DNA of 64,000 nt from JANPPS01 sp965246835. Lineage in GTDB: Bacteria; Pseudomonadota; Alphaproteobacteria; Acetobacterales; Acetobacteraceae. The notes under the pieces were generated by a model that was not told the DNA's origin, searched no databases, and saw only the letters and a program-made list of their open reading frames with translations. Each line of letters opens with the position of its first letter. Within the stretch, counting starts at the first letter, position 1. Shown here piece after piece: positions 8,055-16,659 of the stretch. The stretch lies in contig CBDFFQ010000001.1 in NCBI GenBank assembly GCA_965246835.1, forward strand, positions 496,001 to 560,000, written 5' to 3'. Both the position numbers and the translations under genes were made by a program.

Positions 8055-8851
8055 GCGGGTCCGCGACGCCGCGCCTGCACCGGTTCCAGCTGCCGCTGGC
8101 CGCCGCCCTGCCGCTGCTGGCCTTGGCCGGTTGGTGGGCGGCCACACGCGGGCCGGGCTACCGCCTGATCCCGGCCCCCGGTGAGGTCGGCGTGGCCCTA
8201 TGGGACCTGGCTTTCGGCGGCATCAACGACGACGCGTTCAGCGGCATGCTGCTGACGCATCTGATCGCCTCCGGCTCCCGCGTGTATGGCGCGTTCATCT
8301 TGGCGGCCCTCGTGGCGTTGCCGCTCGGCATGGCGATCGGCCGCCTCTGGCTCGCCCGCGCCCTGTTCGACCCGGCGCTCCAGGTCCTCCGTCCCGTCCC
8401 GGTCACGGCCTGGTTGCCGCTATCGATGATCGTGTTCGGGCTGGGGCCGCGCAGCGCTTTCTTCCTGGTGGCGTTGGGCGCGTTTTACCCGATCCTGGTC
8501 AACACCATCTTCGGCGTGCGCAGCGTGGAGCCGCGGCTGTTCGAGGCGGCGGCGATGCTGGGCACCAGCCGCACGGCGATGTTCTCGCGGGTGGTGCTGC
8601 CGGCGGCGATGCCGGGCATCTTCACCGGGCTGCGGCTCGGGCTCGGGCTGTCCTGGGTCGTGATCGTGGTGGGGGAGATGACGGGGGTGGAAACCGGGCT
8701 CGGCGCCATGATCATGGACGGGCGGCAGCTATCCCGGACGGAGATCGTGATCGCCGGCATGATCACGATCGGCGCCGTGGGGTTCTTGTCGGATCAGGCC
8801 GTGCTGTGGCTGGGCCGCCGCGTGCTGCGCTGGAGCCCGCAGCATGCTTGA
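8051..8851 (+). CDS. ABC transporter permease (taurine/nitrate type)
   Basis: This is an inner-membrane permease of 266 aa with about six hydrophobic segments. The EAA-loop is well preserved (EAAAMLGTSRTAMFSRVVLP near residues 168-187), followed by GIFTGLRLGLGLSWVVIV. The start ATG overlaps the stop of the binding-protein gene by 4 bp (ATGA), showing translational coupling. A 90-bp gap containing a palindromic repeat separates it from the ATPase gene. It forms the channel for the solute delivered by the preceding protein. Confidence 0.9.
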   Translation: MSGSATPRLHRFQLPLAAALPLLALAGWWAATRGPGYRLIPAPGEVGVALWDLAFGGINDDAFSGMLLTHLIASGSRVYGAFILAALVALPLGMAIGRLWLARALFDPALQVLRPVPVTAWLPLSMIVFGLGPRSAFFLVALGAFYPILVNTIFGVRSVEPRLFEAAAMLGTSRTAMFSRVVLPAAMPGIFTGLRLGLGLSWVVIVVGEMTGVETGLGAMIMDGRQLSRTEIVIAGMITIGAVGFLSDQAVLWLGRRVLRWSPQHA

Positions 8852-8869
8852 CGCGCTTCTGCGACCCAC

Positions 8870-8921
8870 GGTGGGTTACACCCACCCTACGGGCCCAGGT
8901 GTAGGGTGGGTGAAACCCACC
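8870..8921. repeat. Dispersed palindromic element, copy 2
   Basis: This is an inverted repeat with 21-bp arms at 8870-8890 and 8901-8921 separated by 10 nt; one arm position is mismatched. The core GTAGGGTGGGT and its complement are shared with the element at 2764-2816. It lies within an operon, between the permease stop (8851) and the ATPase start (8941). It could stabilise the upstream mRNA segment or reduce read-through to the ATPase gene. Confidence 0.8.
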
Positions 8922-8940
8922 ACCGTCGCGACGTGCACCT

Positions 8941-9708
8941 ATGCTTGACGCAATTCAGGTGCAGGCCGTCACCAAGCGATTTGCGGGCCCCGTCGGCACC
9001 ACGGTCGCGCTGGAACACGCAACGCTGAACGTGGCGCCGGGCGAGTTCGTCTGCCTGATCGGCGCCTCCGGCTGCGGCAAGTCCACGCTGCTGCGCATCA
9101 TCGCCGGGTTCGAAACCGCGAGCGAGGGCGGGGTCGTGGTGCGTGGCAAACCGGTGGAGGGGCCGGGGCCGGACCGGGGGATGGTGTTCCAGGATTACGG
9201 GCTGTTCCCGTGGCTGAGCGTGCGCCGCAACATCGCCTTCGGCCCCGAAAGCCGCGGCAAGGGCCGGGAGGAGATCGCGGCCATCACCACGCGCTTCCTC
9301 GACATGATCGGCCTCACGGACTTCGCGGAATCCTACCCGCACCAGCTCTCGGGCGGCATGAAGCAGCGCGTCGCCATCGCCCGCGTGCTGGCGAACGACG
9401 CCCGCGTGGTGCTGATGGACGAGCCGTTCGGGGCACTGGATGCGATGACCCGGGAGCGGTTGCAGGATGAGCTGCTGGAGTTATGGGCCAGCACCGGGCT
9501 CACGATCGTGTTCGTGACCCACGCGATCGAGGAGGCGATATTCCTGGCGGACCGCGTCGTGGTGATGTCCCCCGGGCCGGGCCGGATCGTGCGCGATGTC
9601 CGGATCGATCTGCCAAGGCCGCGGGACGTGTCGTCCCCCGAGTTCAACGCGCTGCGCCGGGAGCTATCGGCCTTGTTGCATTCTCACCACGCGAGGGCCC
9701 CGGCTTGA
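8941..9708 (+). CDS. ABC transporter ATP-binding protein (taurine/nitrate type)
   Basis: This is the cytoplasmic ATPase of the importer, 255 aa. The canonical motifs are present: Walker A GASGCGKST near residue 41, Q-loop VFQDYGLFPWLSV, signature LSGGMKQRVAIARVL, Walker B VVLMDEPFGALDAMTRE, and the H-loop in VFVTHAIEEAIFLADRV. The first ATG after the palindrome is used. Its TGA stop overlaps the next gene by one base (TGATG), so transport and the DUF1989 proteins are expressed together. Confidence 0.92.
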   Translation: MLDAIQVQAVTKRFAGPVGTTVALEHATLNVAPGEFVCLIGASGCGKSTLLRIIAGFETASEGGVVVRGKPVEGPGPDRGMVFQDYGLFPWLSVRRNIAFGPESRGKGREEIAAITTRFLDMIGLTDFAESYPHQLSGGMKQRVAIARVLANDARVVLMDEPFGALDAMTRERLQDELLELWASTGLTIVFVTHAIEEAIFLADRVVVMSPGPGRIVRDVRIDLPRPRDVSSPEFNALRRELSALLHSHHARAPA

Positions 9709-10502
9709 TGGACACCCAGGCTGCGATTGCGCACTACCGGGCCCGCTACGAGGCCTTGCGGGATGCGGGCACGAAGGTCTCGGCGGCCCTCACGCCCACG
9801 CCGCGCGATGCACCAGGTCCCACTGAAGTGCTGCACGACGAGACGATCCCCGGCGGCTGGTATGCCATGGTCGTGCTGCACCGGCATCAACGCCTGCGCC
9901 TGGTGAACACGGATGGCACCGGCGCCGCCGCCCTGCTGGTCTGGTCGATGACCGATCCCTCCGAGCGGTTGAGCCCGGCCGACACGCTCAAGGTTCAATG
10001 GTCCGCCGAAATCCGGCGCGGGCGGGTGCTGTTCTCCGACATGGGGCGGGTCATGCTTTCCGTCACGGAAGATACCAGCGGCGCGCATGACGCGTTGATG
10101 GGCGGGTCCACCGCGTCCAGCACCTTGCAGCAGTATGGCCCCGGCCCGTTCCGCAACACGCGGGACAACTTTGTAGTGTGCGCGGCGAAGATGGGCTTGT
10201 CGCAACGGGACATCGCAACCTGCGTGACCTGCTTCGCTCCGGTCTCGGTCGCGGAGGAGGGGCGGTTCACCTGGCGGCAAGACCGGCGCCGGCCGGGCGA
10301 TTTTATCGAGTTCAGGGCGGAAATGGACGTCCGAATCGCGCTGTCGGCTGCCCCACATCCGCTCGACCCCGCCACCGCCTACGCCCCCGGCCCGATCCGG
10401 ATGCTGCGCTATCAAGGCCCCCCCACATCCGAAGATGACCCGTGCCGCGCCGCCTCGATCGAAGCCCGGCGCGGGTTCGACAACACGGCAGCCGCGCAAT
10501 GA
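9708..10502 (+). CDS. DUF1989 protein, urea-carboxylase-associated / carboxyguanidine deiminase-like (first)
   Basis: This 264-aa protein belongs to the DUF1989 family, long annotated as urea carboxylase-associated proteins. In characterised bacteria a pair of such proteins forms carboxyguanidine deiminase, acting between guanidine carboxylase and allophanate hydrolase. Visible family signatures include ETIPGGWYAMVVLHRHQRLR (about residues 44-63), FSDMGRVMLSVTEDTSGAHD and FRNTRDNFVVCAAKMGLSQR. It starts at the ATG overlapping the ATPase stop and overlaps its partner by 4 bp. The carboxylase and hydrolase expected beside it are absent from this window. Confidence 0.82.
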   Translation: MDTQAAIAHYRARYEALRDAGTKVSAALTPTPRDAPGPTEVLHDETIPGGWYAMVVLHRHQRLRLVNTDGTGAAALLVWSMTDPSERLSPADTLKVQWSAEIRRGRVLFSDMGRVMLSVTEDTSGAHDALMGGSTASSTLQQYGPGPFRNTRDNFVVCAAKMGLSQRDIATCVTCFAPVSVAEEGRFTWRQDRRRPGDFIEFRAEMDVRIALSAAPHPLDPATAYAPGPIRMLRYQGPPTSEDDPCRAASIEARRGFDNTAAAQ

Positions 10503-11176
10503 CGGCGCCCGACGGCTCCCCGCATCGCGGCCCGGCCCGCCCCCGCCTCGATCACGAGATCCCGGCGCGGCAGGCCTGGTCGGGCCTGGTGCACCGGGGT
10601 GAGACGCTGCGCCTGATCGACCTGCACGGGCAGCAGGCGATCGACACCCTGTTCTACAACGCCCACGACCATGCCGAGCGCTACAGCGCACAGGACACCC
10701 TGCGGGCGCAGGGCAGCGCCTATGTCACGACCGGCACCCGCATCCTGTCGAACGAGGGCCGGGCGATGCTGACCGTGACCGTGGACCCCTGCGGCCGGCA
10801 CGACACCTCGGCCGGGGCGTGCTCGTGCGAGAGCAATTCGGTCCGGTTCGGGCAGGAGACGCGGTATCTGCATGCGTGCCGGGATAATTTCTGCCTCGAA
10901 CTGTCCCGGTACGGCATGACGAAGCGGGACATCGTGCCCAATCTGAACTTCTTCATGAACGTGCCGATCACCCCGGATGGTGCACTGGTGGTGGATGACG
11001 GGATTTCGGCCCCGGGCACCGCGATCGAGCTGGTGGCGGAGATGGACGTGCTGTGCGTCATCTCGAACTGCCCGCAGGTGAACAATCCCTGCAACGGCTA
11101 CAACCCGACCGCCGTGCAGGTGCAGATCATCGCGTCTTCGGACGGTAGGGCGCTGAGGCCTACACGCGACACCTGA
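10499..11176 (+). CDS. DUF1989 protein, urea-carboxylase-associated / carboxyguanidine deiminase-like (second)
   Basis: This is the second DUF1989 protein, 225 aa, and probably the partner of the preceding one. The family core is visible as RLIDLHGQQAIDTLFYNAHD (about 38-57), SNEGRAMLTVTVDPCGRHDT and the cysteine-bearing ACSCESN motif near residue 110. Further conserved stretches are RDNFCLELSRYGMTKRDIVP and CPQVNNPCNGYNPT near the C-terminus. The ATG at 10499 overlaps the previous stop (ATGA). By family knowledge the pair hydrolyses carboxyguanidine; here it could alternatively act on another amidine delivered by the importer. It ends convergently with the FAD monooxygenase gene. Confidence 0.83.
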   Translation: MTAPDGSPHRGPARPRLDHEIPARQAWSGLVHRGETLRLIDLHGQQAIDTLFYNAHDHAERYSAQDTLRAQGSAYVTTGTRILSNEGRAMLTVTVDPCGRHDTSAGACSCESNSVRFGQETRYLHACRDNFCLELSRYGMTKRDIVPNLNFFMNVPITPDGALVVDDGISAPGTAIELVAEMDVLCVISNCPQVNNPCNGYNPTAVQVQIIASSDGRALRPTRDT

Positions 11177-11234
11177 GGCCCCTGCCCGGCGCCGAGAGGG
11201 CGCTCGCCGCCGGCCTCACGAACACCGCGCGGGG

Positions 11235-12446
11235 CTAACCGGGAACGAGCGTCAGCGTCCCTGCCCGCACCCGGGCGTGCCGGACCGTCTCCAGGGCGTC
11301 GAATTCGTGTATCCAGCCGAACCGCTCGGGGAACGCGGCCATCTTCGCGTCCCGCGCCGACAAATCCGCGCCGTCCGGCAGATGCAAAAGGCCGTTGGTC
11401 GCCCAGGCGCTGCGCTGGATCGTGCGGGTGCGGACCGCGCGCAGGGCTTGGTAGTGCCGCAGCGTGTCCGTCAGCGCGCCGCCCTCGGCCAGCAGCTCCG
11501 CGAGGGTCACCGCGTCCTCGATCGTCGTGTTGGCGCCCTGGCCGTGATGCGGCACCATCGCGTGCACGGCATCCCCCAGCAGCACGGCCCGGCCCCGGTG
11601 CCAGCTTCGGGGCTGCTGCACGGTGAACAGGCCCCAGCGCAGCGTGTGCTCGGCGGCGCCGATCATCTCGGTCACAGCCGGGTGCCAGCCGGCGAATGCC
11701 GCCAGCGCCCCACCGGGTTCGATCGCCATGGTGGAGCGGCCGGGCGGGAATGCGGCGGGGCCCTCGACCACGGCAAAGTAGTTCACGTCCTGCCCCGCGC
11801 CGCCGATCGCATAGTGCAGCAGATGGGCGCCAGGCCCCATCCAGAACTGGATCGCGAGTGGATCGGGCAAGGAGGGCAGCCGGTCCACGGGCACGATGCC
11901 GCGGAAGGCGCTGGTGCCGGAATAGACCATGCCGGCGCCCCCGGTCACGAAGCCGCGCACGACCGAGCGCACGCCATCTGCGCCGACAACGAGGTCGGCG
12001 GCCACGGTGTCGCCATCCTCGAAGGTGAGCGCGATCCCGTCCGCCCGCTCCGTCACGGAGGCGAGGCGCCGGCCGAAATGCAGCCCGGCCCCTCCCCATG
12101 CCGCGCCCAGCGCCCTTTGCAGATCCGCCCGATGCACGCCGCAATAGGGTGCGCCGAAGCGGGACTGGTAGGCGAGCCCGACATGGACATCATGGGCCAC
12201 GACCCGGGCGCCGTCTCGCCAATGGCGAAAGATCAGCTCGCTCGGCTCCGTGGAGGCGGCCATCACCGCGTCCAGCACGCCCAGCCGGCGCAGCTCCCGC
12301 GTCGCGTTGGCCGACAGCGCCACGGCGGCGCCGATCTCCGTCAGACGCGACGCCTGTTCGTAGATCGTGGCCTCCAGCCCGCGCTGCCGCAGCGCCAACG
12401 CCAAGGTGAGCCCCCCGATGCCAGCGCCGACGATGGCGACGCGCAT
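11235..12446 (-). CDS. FAD-dependent aromatic monooxygenase (salicylate hydroxylase-like)
   Basis: This is a group A flavoprotein monooxygenase, 403 aa. The N-terminal dinucleotide fold is VAIVGAGIGGLTLALALRQR, the DG motif is VVGADGVRSVVR near 155, and the GD motif with ribose contact is LLGDAVHAMVPHHGQGAN near 290-307. It is the last gene of the benABCD-catABC run, 3 bp after catC, so it is co-expressed with benzoate catabolism. It may hydroxylate salicylate or a hydroxybenzoate to catechol, feeding the same ring-cleavage route. The exact substrate is inferred from context. Confidence 0.85.
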   Translation of the reverse strand: MRVAIVGAGIGGLTLALALRQRGLEATIYEQASRLTEIGAAVALSANATRELRRLGVLDAVMAASTEPSELIFRHWRDGARVVAHDVHVGLAYQSRFGAPYCGVHRADLQRALGAAWGGAGLHFGRRLASVTERADGIALTFEDGDTVAADLVVGADGVRSVVRGFVTGGAGMVYSGTSAFRGIVPVDRLPSLPDPLAIQFWMGPGAHLLHYAIGGAGQDVNYFAVVEGPAAFPPGRSTMAIEPGGALAAFAGWHPAVTEMIGAAEHTLRWGLFTVQQPRSWHRGRAVLLGDAVHAMVPHHGQGANTTIEDAVTLAELLAEGGALTDTLRHYQALRAVRTRTIQRSAWATNGLLHLPDGADLSARDAKMAAFPERFGWIHEFDALETVRHARVRAGTLTLVPG

Positions 12447-12449
12447 GCG

Positions 12450-12737
12450 TCAGCCTTCCTGAGCCAGGGCGGATGGGTGCTGCGCCAGCGGCGTCACGGT
12501 AATGGCCATGAACGGGAACAGCGGCAGGCCGGACAGGATCGCGTGCAGCTCGTCATGGCTGGCCACGTCGAAGATGCTGATGTTGGCGTAGCGCCCGGCG
12601 ACGCGCCACAGATGCCGCCATTGGCCGGAGCGTTGCAGCTCGGCCGCGCGGGATTTTTCCTCGGCCTTCAGCCGGTCGAACGACGCGGTATCGACGTCGT
12701 GGGGAACGCGCACGTCCATCTCCACGCAATACAGCAT
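12450..12737 (-). CDS. catC: Muconolactone delta-isomerase
   Basis: CatC converts muconolactone to 3-oxoadipate enol-lactone. The protein is 95 aa, the typical size of this small ferredoxin-fold isomerase. It begins MLYCVEMDVRVPHDVD and contains LKAEEKSRAAELQRSG, WRVAGRYANISIFDVASHDE and LSGLPLFPFMAITVTPL, all characteristic of CatC. It follows catB with an 11 bp gap and has an AGGAAG ribosome site. No catD (enol-lactone hydrolase) is present in the window; that step must be encoded elsewhere. Confidence 0.93.
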   Translation of the reverse strand: MLYCVEMDVRVPHDVDTASFDRLKAEEKSRAAELQRSGQWRHLWRVAGRYANISIFDVASHDELHAILSGLPLFPFMAITVTPLAQHPSALAQEG

Positions 12738-12748
12738 GGGCTTCCTCC

Positions 12749-13864
12749 TCAATCGCGGGCGTAGGCGCGAAGCTTGCCGGGATCGAGCGTGACGCCGATG
12801 CCGGGGCCCTGCGGCAGGTGGATGTCGAACTCTTCGAAGCGGAGCGGCTCCGTCACCAGATCCCCGGTCAGGATCTGCGGCCCGAAATGCTCGCAACCCC
12901 ACTCCAGCTCGCGCAACGTCGCAAACGCTTGCAGATGGGCGGCGGCGCCGATCGAGCTTTCCAGCAGGCAGCCGCCATAGAGCGCGATGCCGTAGGCCTC
13001 GGCCACGGCGGCGACTTGTTTCAGGCCCAGCAGGCCGCCGTGCTTCACGAGCTTCAACGACACGGCGTCCGCCGCACCTGCCGCCCCGATGGCCGCCATG
13101 TCGTGGGGGGTGAACACGCATTCATCGGCCAGCAAAGGTGGCGTGCCAGGCCGGGCGCGGAGCCGGGCCAGGGCGGCGTTGTTCCAGGCCGGGACCGGCT
13201 GCTCCACCAGCGTCACGCCCATTTCGGCCAGTTGCGGCAGGCAGCGGGCCGAGACGGTCTCGTCCCAGGCCTGGTTCGCGTCCACGATCAGCTCCGCCCG
13301 GCCCTCCAGCGCGCGGGCCAGATGAGTCATGCGGGCCATGTCGGCGGCGGGCGCCTGGGCGCCGATCTTGACCTTGAACCGGCGATGCAGGCGAGCGGCC
13401 AACTTGCGCTCGGCCTCCTCGGCTTCCTGCACCGGGTCACCGGATGCGAGGGTCCAGAGCACGGGGATGCGGTCCCTCACCGCGCCGCCCAGCAGCGCCG
13501 TGACCGGAAGGCCCAGCGTGCGGCCTACGGCGTCGAACAGCGCCGTCTCGATCGCGGCCTTGGCGGCGTTGTTGCGCTTGGCGGCCTGGTCCATCCGGAT
13601 GCCGGCGGCCACGATCAGGTCCGCCCGCTGACCGAGGACCGCCGGCGCCAGATAGGAGTCGATGGTGGCCTTGATGCCTTCCACGCTCTCCTCGCTCCAG
13701 CGCGGGCCGCCCAGCGTCGCGGCTTCCCCGATGCCCTCCACGCCATTGCCCAGCCGCAGCTGGACGATGACATAGCTCTGCGCCGAGACGGAGGTGTTGG
13801 ACAGCTTGTGCCGCCGCACCGTCGGCACATCGACGATGGTGCTGCGGATGCTGGCGATCGCCAT
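12749..13864 (-). CDS. catB: Muconate cycloisomerase
   Basis: CatB lactonises cis,cis-muconate to muconolactone and belongs to the enolase superfamily. With the ATG at 13864 it has 371 aa, matching known CatB proteins, and starts MAIASIRSTIVDVPTVRRHK. The catalytic K-x-K is in RFKVKIG near residue 165, and metal ligands lie in LIVDANQAW, VEQPVP and LLADECV. A longer reading from 13942 would overlap catA by 29 bp and lacks family support; a GTG at 13909 is also possible. The gene lies between catA and catC in one operon. Confidence 0.92.
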   Translation of the reverse strand: MAIASIRSTIVDVPTVRRHKLSNTSVSAQSYVIVQLRLGNGVEGIGEAATLGGPRWSEESVEGIKATIDSYLAPAVLGQRADLIVAAGIRMDQAAKRNNAAKAAIETALFDAVGRTLGLPVTALLGGAVRDRIPVLWTLASGDPVQEAEEAERKLAARLHRRFKVKIGAQAPAADMARMTHLARALEGRAELIVDANQAWDETVSARCLPQLAEMGVTLVEQPVPAWNNAALARLRARPGTPPLLADECVFTPHDMAAIGAAGAADAVSLKLVKHGGLLGLKQVAAVAEAYGIALYGGCLLESSIGAAAHLQAFATLRELEWGCEHFGPQILTGDLVTEPLRFEEFDIHLPQGPGIGVTLDPGKLRAYARD

Positions 13865-13913
13865 GTCCCGGACCAGATCGTCCGGGATCGGCAGGAGCGT
13901 ATCGGGCACGGTG

Positions 13914-14840
13914 TCAAGCCGCCTTGGCGTGCGCACGCTCAACCACGGTGCCGGGCAGCGCGGCGGTTTCGTGGTTCAGCGTGAAGTCGAAAGTGATCTC
14001 GGCATAGGGCGCGTTCAGCCCATGCTTCGTGAGATCGGCCGGGCTGTCATGCCGCGTGACGGGGGGGATCAGCTCGTCCCGTGTGGCGAAGGCGAAATCG
14101 TCATGCAGATAGGCGTCGCCATCGATGTTGATCTGCGTCGTGAGCTGCCGGTAGCCCGGTGCCGACACCAGGAAATGCACATGCGCCGGCCGGCGGCCAT
14201 GGCGGCCGAGGGCGGTCAGCAGCTTCTGCGTCGGCCCATCCGGCGGCAGGCCGTATCCGGCGGGCAACAGGCTGCGGAAGCGGTAGCGGCCCTCGGCATC
14301 CGTCTCGATCCGGCGGCGCAGGTTCCAGGGCTGCTGCGACGGGTCGAAGAACGAGTAGCCGCCCTTGGTATTGGCGTGCCACACATCGACGATCGCGCCA
14401 CCCACCGGCTTGCCCTCGGTGTCACGCACCTGGCCCTGCATGAACAGCACTTCACCCTGCTCATCACCGTCATCCAGCCGCGCCTCGTTCTTCGAGAGCG
14501 GCGCGCCTTCGACCCAGAGCGGGCCCTCGATCGTGCGCGGGGTGCCGCCGGCCACGCCCGCCGCGCGCTCCTTTGCATCGATACGCAGATCGATCACGTG
14601 CTCGAGCCCCACGCCCGGCACCAGCAGCCCCATCTCGTTGGCCTGGCCCACCTCCGTCAGGAACGCCATCGCCGACCAGAACTCGCTGGGCGTCACGTCG
14701 AAATCCTCGACGGTGCGGATAATGTCACCGATCACGCGGGCGACGATCTGCTTCAGCCGGGGATCGCCCGCGGCATTGTCGAGCCCGGCGATCTTGTCCA
14801 GCAGGTTCTTGACGGGGCTATGGTTCAGCAAGTCCGACAT
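13914..14840 (-). CDS. catA: Catechol 1,2-dioxygenase (intradiol)
   Basis: CatA cleaves catechol to cis,cis-muconate with non-heme Fe(III). The 308-aa protein has the N-terminal helical dimerisation domain (about 1-105) and the intradiol beta-sandwich. The iron ligands are all present: Y162 (GGYSFFD), Y196 (LLPAGYGLP), and H220/H222 (RPAHVHF). It lies 22 bp downstream of benD and just before catB, placing ring cleavage directly after catechol formation. No key residue is missing. Confidence 0.95.
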   Translation of the reverse strand: MSDLLNHSPVKNLLDKIAGLDNAAGDPRLKQIVARVIGDIIRTVEDFDVTPSEFWSAMAFLTEVGQANEMGLLVPGVGLEHVIDLRIDAKERAAGVAGGTPRTIEGPLWVEGAPLSKNEARLDDGDEQGEVLFMQGQVRDTEGKPVGGAIVDVWHANTKGGYSFFDPSQQPWNLRRRIETDAEGRYRFRSLLPAGYGLPPDGPTQKLLTALGRHGRRPAHVHFLVSAPGYRQLTTQINIDGDAYLHDDFAFATRDELIPPVTRHDSPADLTKHGLNAPYAEITFDFTLNHETAALPGTVVERAHAKAA

Positions 14841-14862
14841 GGTCGCGCGCTCCCTGTGATGG

Positions 14863-15642
14863 TTAACCCTGGTCCCCGCCGCCCACTGGCAGCACGGTCC
14901 CGGTGATGTAGGAGGCCTCGTCGGAGGCCAGGAACAGGATCGCGGCGGTCTGTTCGCCGATCGTCCCGTATCGCTTCATGAAGCTCGACTGCACGCTCTG
15001 CGCCACCACCACCTGGAACCCGGCGCGGTCCGCCTCCGTGCTGGCATGCGTGCCGCGCGGGATGCGGCGGGGCGGGGCCTCGGTGATGCCGGGCGCCACG
15101 GCGTTCACGCGGATGCCCTGCTCGGCGTATTCCCAGGCGAGACCGATGGTCATGGCGTTCACCCCGCCCTTCGCCGCCGCATACGGCACCCGGTTCAGCC
15201 CGCGCGTGGCCACCGACGACACGTTCACGATCGCGCCGCCGCCCGCCGCCAGCATATGCGGCAGCACGGCACGGCAGCCCCACAGCGTGGGGAACAACGA
15301 GCGCCGGATTTCTGCCTCGACCTGGTCCGGCTCGTATTCGGCGTAGGATTTGGCCCAGATCGTGCCGCCGACATTGTTCACCAGGATGTCGATGCGGCCG
15401 AAGGCAGCGTGCGCCGCGCCCATCAGCCGGGCACAATCCTCGTAGCGCTCCATGTCCGCCTCGACCGCGATGGCCTCGCCGCCGGCTTCCGCGCGCGCCT
15501 CCTGCACGAGATCCGACCGGTCTGCCAGCACGACTTGGGCGCCCTCGCGCGCCAGCCGCAGCGCTACGTCGCGGCCGATGCCCTGGGCGGCGCCCGTCAC
15601 CACGGCCACCCGGCCCTCGAAACGGTTCGGCCAGGTGGTCAC
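14863..15642 (-). CDS. benD: Dihydroxycyclohexadiene carboxylate dehydrogenase (benzoate diol dehydrogenase)
   Basis: BenD oxidises the benzoate cis-diol to catechol with NAD+ and loss of CO2. The 259-aa short-chain dehydrogenase has the cofactor motif VTGAAQGIGRDVA near residue 15, NNVGG near 90, the catalytic Ser in VNVSSVATRG and the YAAAK active-site motif near 155. The start is a GTG at 15640-15642 overlapping the benC stop (GTGA). Position between benC and catA fixes the assignment. Confidence 0.93.
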   Translation of the reverse strand: MTTWPNRFEGRVAVVTGAAQGIGRDVALRLAREGAQVVLADRSDLVQEARAEAGGEAIAVEADMERYEDCARLMGAAHAAFGRIDILVNNVGGTIWAKSYAEYEPDQVEAEIRRSLFPTLWGCRAVLPHMLAAGGGAIVNVSSVATRGLNRVPYAAAKGGVNAMTIGLAWEYAEQGIRVNAVAPGITEAPPRRIPRGTHASTEADRAGFQVVVAQSVQSSFMKRYGTIGEQTAAILFLASDEASYITGTVLPVGGGDQG

Positions 15643-16649
15643 GCCGTGACGCCACTCGGGTTGAATTTTTCGGCGTGGAAGCTGGCCGGGGTCACGCCCT
15701 CGGCCTCGAAATGGCGGCGCACGGCGTCCACCATCGGGGGCGGGCCGCACAGATACACGTCCACGGCGCCGGCATGCAGGTGCGCGGGATCGAGGTGCTG
15801 CGTGACCCAACCCTTCCGCGGATGACGCGAAGCCTCGTCCGCCACCACGGTCACGTAGCTGAAACCCGGCAGACGCGCGGCCAGAGCGTCGAGCTCCGCG
15901 ACATGGACCAGGTCGGCGTCCCGCGTCACGCCATAGACCATGTGCACCGGATGATCGCAGCCGGTTTCCGTCAGGCGGCCCAGCATCGACAGGAAGGGTG
16001 CCAGCCCAGTGCCGCCCGCCAGCATCAGCACGGGCCGGATCACGTCGCGGAGGTAGAAGCTGCCGATCGGGCCGGTGAAGGTCACCGCGTCGCCGGGTGC
16101 CGCGGCCTCCAGGAAACCGGTCATCTGCCCGCCCGGAATGTTGCGGACGAGGAACCCGGCCTCCGCCGCGCCGGGCGGGGAGCTGAACGAATAGGAGCGG
16201 TGATGCGCGGTGCCGGGCACCTGGATATTCACGTACTGACCCGGCAGAAAGCCGGGCGCCGGCCCCTCCATGCGCAAGGTGAAGGCCGTCGTCGTGTCCG
16301 ACAGCCGGGTCAGCGTCGCGAGGGTGGCAGTATGCGCGCTCGGCTTCGTCTTGCACGCCGCCGCGCTGGCCGGCACACGCAGCACGAGGTCGGAGGTCGG
16401 CCGCATCTGGCAAGCGAGCGCATAGCCCTGCGCCGCCTCCTCCTCGCTCAGCGCATCCTCGATATAGTCGCCGCCGCTATACGTGCCGGACTCCACGAAG
16501 GTCTTGCAGGTGCCGCATGCCCCGTCCCGGCAGTCGAGCGGGATGTTGATACCCACGCGGTATGACGCGTCCACCACGGTCTCCCCGACGCCGCAATCGA
16601 TGAAGCGGGTGACGCCGTCTTCGAAGTTCAACGCGATCATGTGGCCCAT
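15639..16649 (-). CDS. benC: Benzoate 1,2-dioxygenase electron transfer component (reductase)
   Basis: BenC passes electrons from NADH through FAD and a [2Fe-2S] centre to the oxygenase. The protein is 336 aa, the normal size. The N-terminal plant-type ferredoxin domain has C40, C45 and C48 (LDCRDGACGTCKT) and a fourth cysteine in ALACQM. The FAD domain shows the HHRSYSFSSPPG motif, and the NAD domain shows LMLAGGTGLAPFLSML and YLCGPPPMVDA. The ATG at 16649 is preceded by a TGAGGC ribosome site next to the benB stop; an ATG 12 codons upstream would overlap benB. Confidence 0.95.
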   Translation of the reverse strand: MGHMIALNFEDGVTRFIDCGVGETVVDASYRVGINIPLDCRDGACGTCKTFVESGTYSGGDYIEDALSEEEAAQGYALACQMRPTSDLVLRVPASAAACKTKPSAHTATLATLTRLSDTTTAFTLRMEGPAPGFLPGQYVNIQVPGTAHHRSYSFSSPPGAAEAGFLVRNIPGGQMTGFLEAAAPGDAVTFTGPIGSFYLRDVIRPVLMLAGGTGLAPFLSMLGRLTETGCDHPVHMVYGVTRDADLVHVAELDALAARLPGFSYVTVVADEASRHPRKGWVTQHLDPAHLHAGAVDVYLCGPPPMVDAVRRHFEAEGVTPASFHAEKFNPSGVTA

Positions 16650-16659
16650 GGCGGCTGCC

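Noticed and set aside
11177..11234. Terminator between convergent genes
   Set aside because: GC-rich short repeats are present, but no clean stem followed by a T-run was found.
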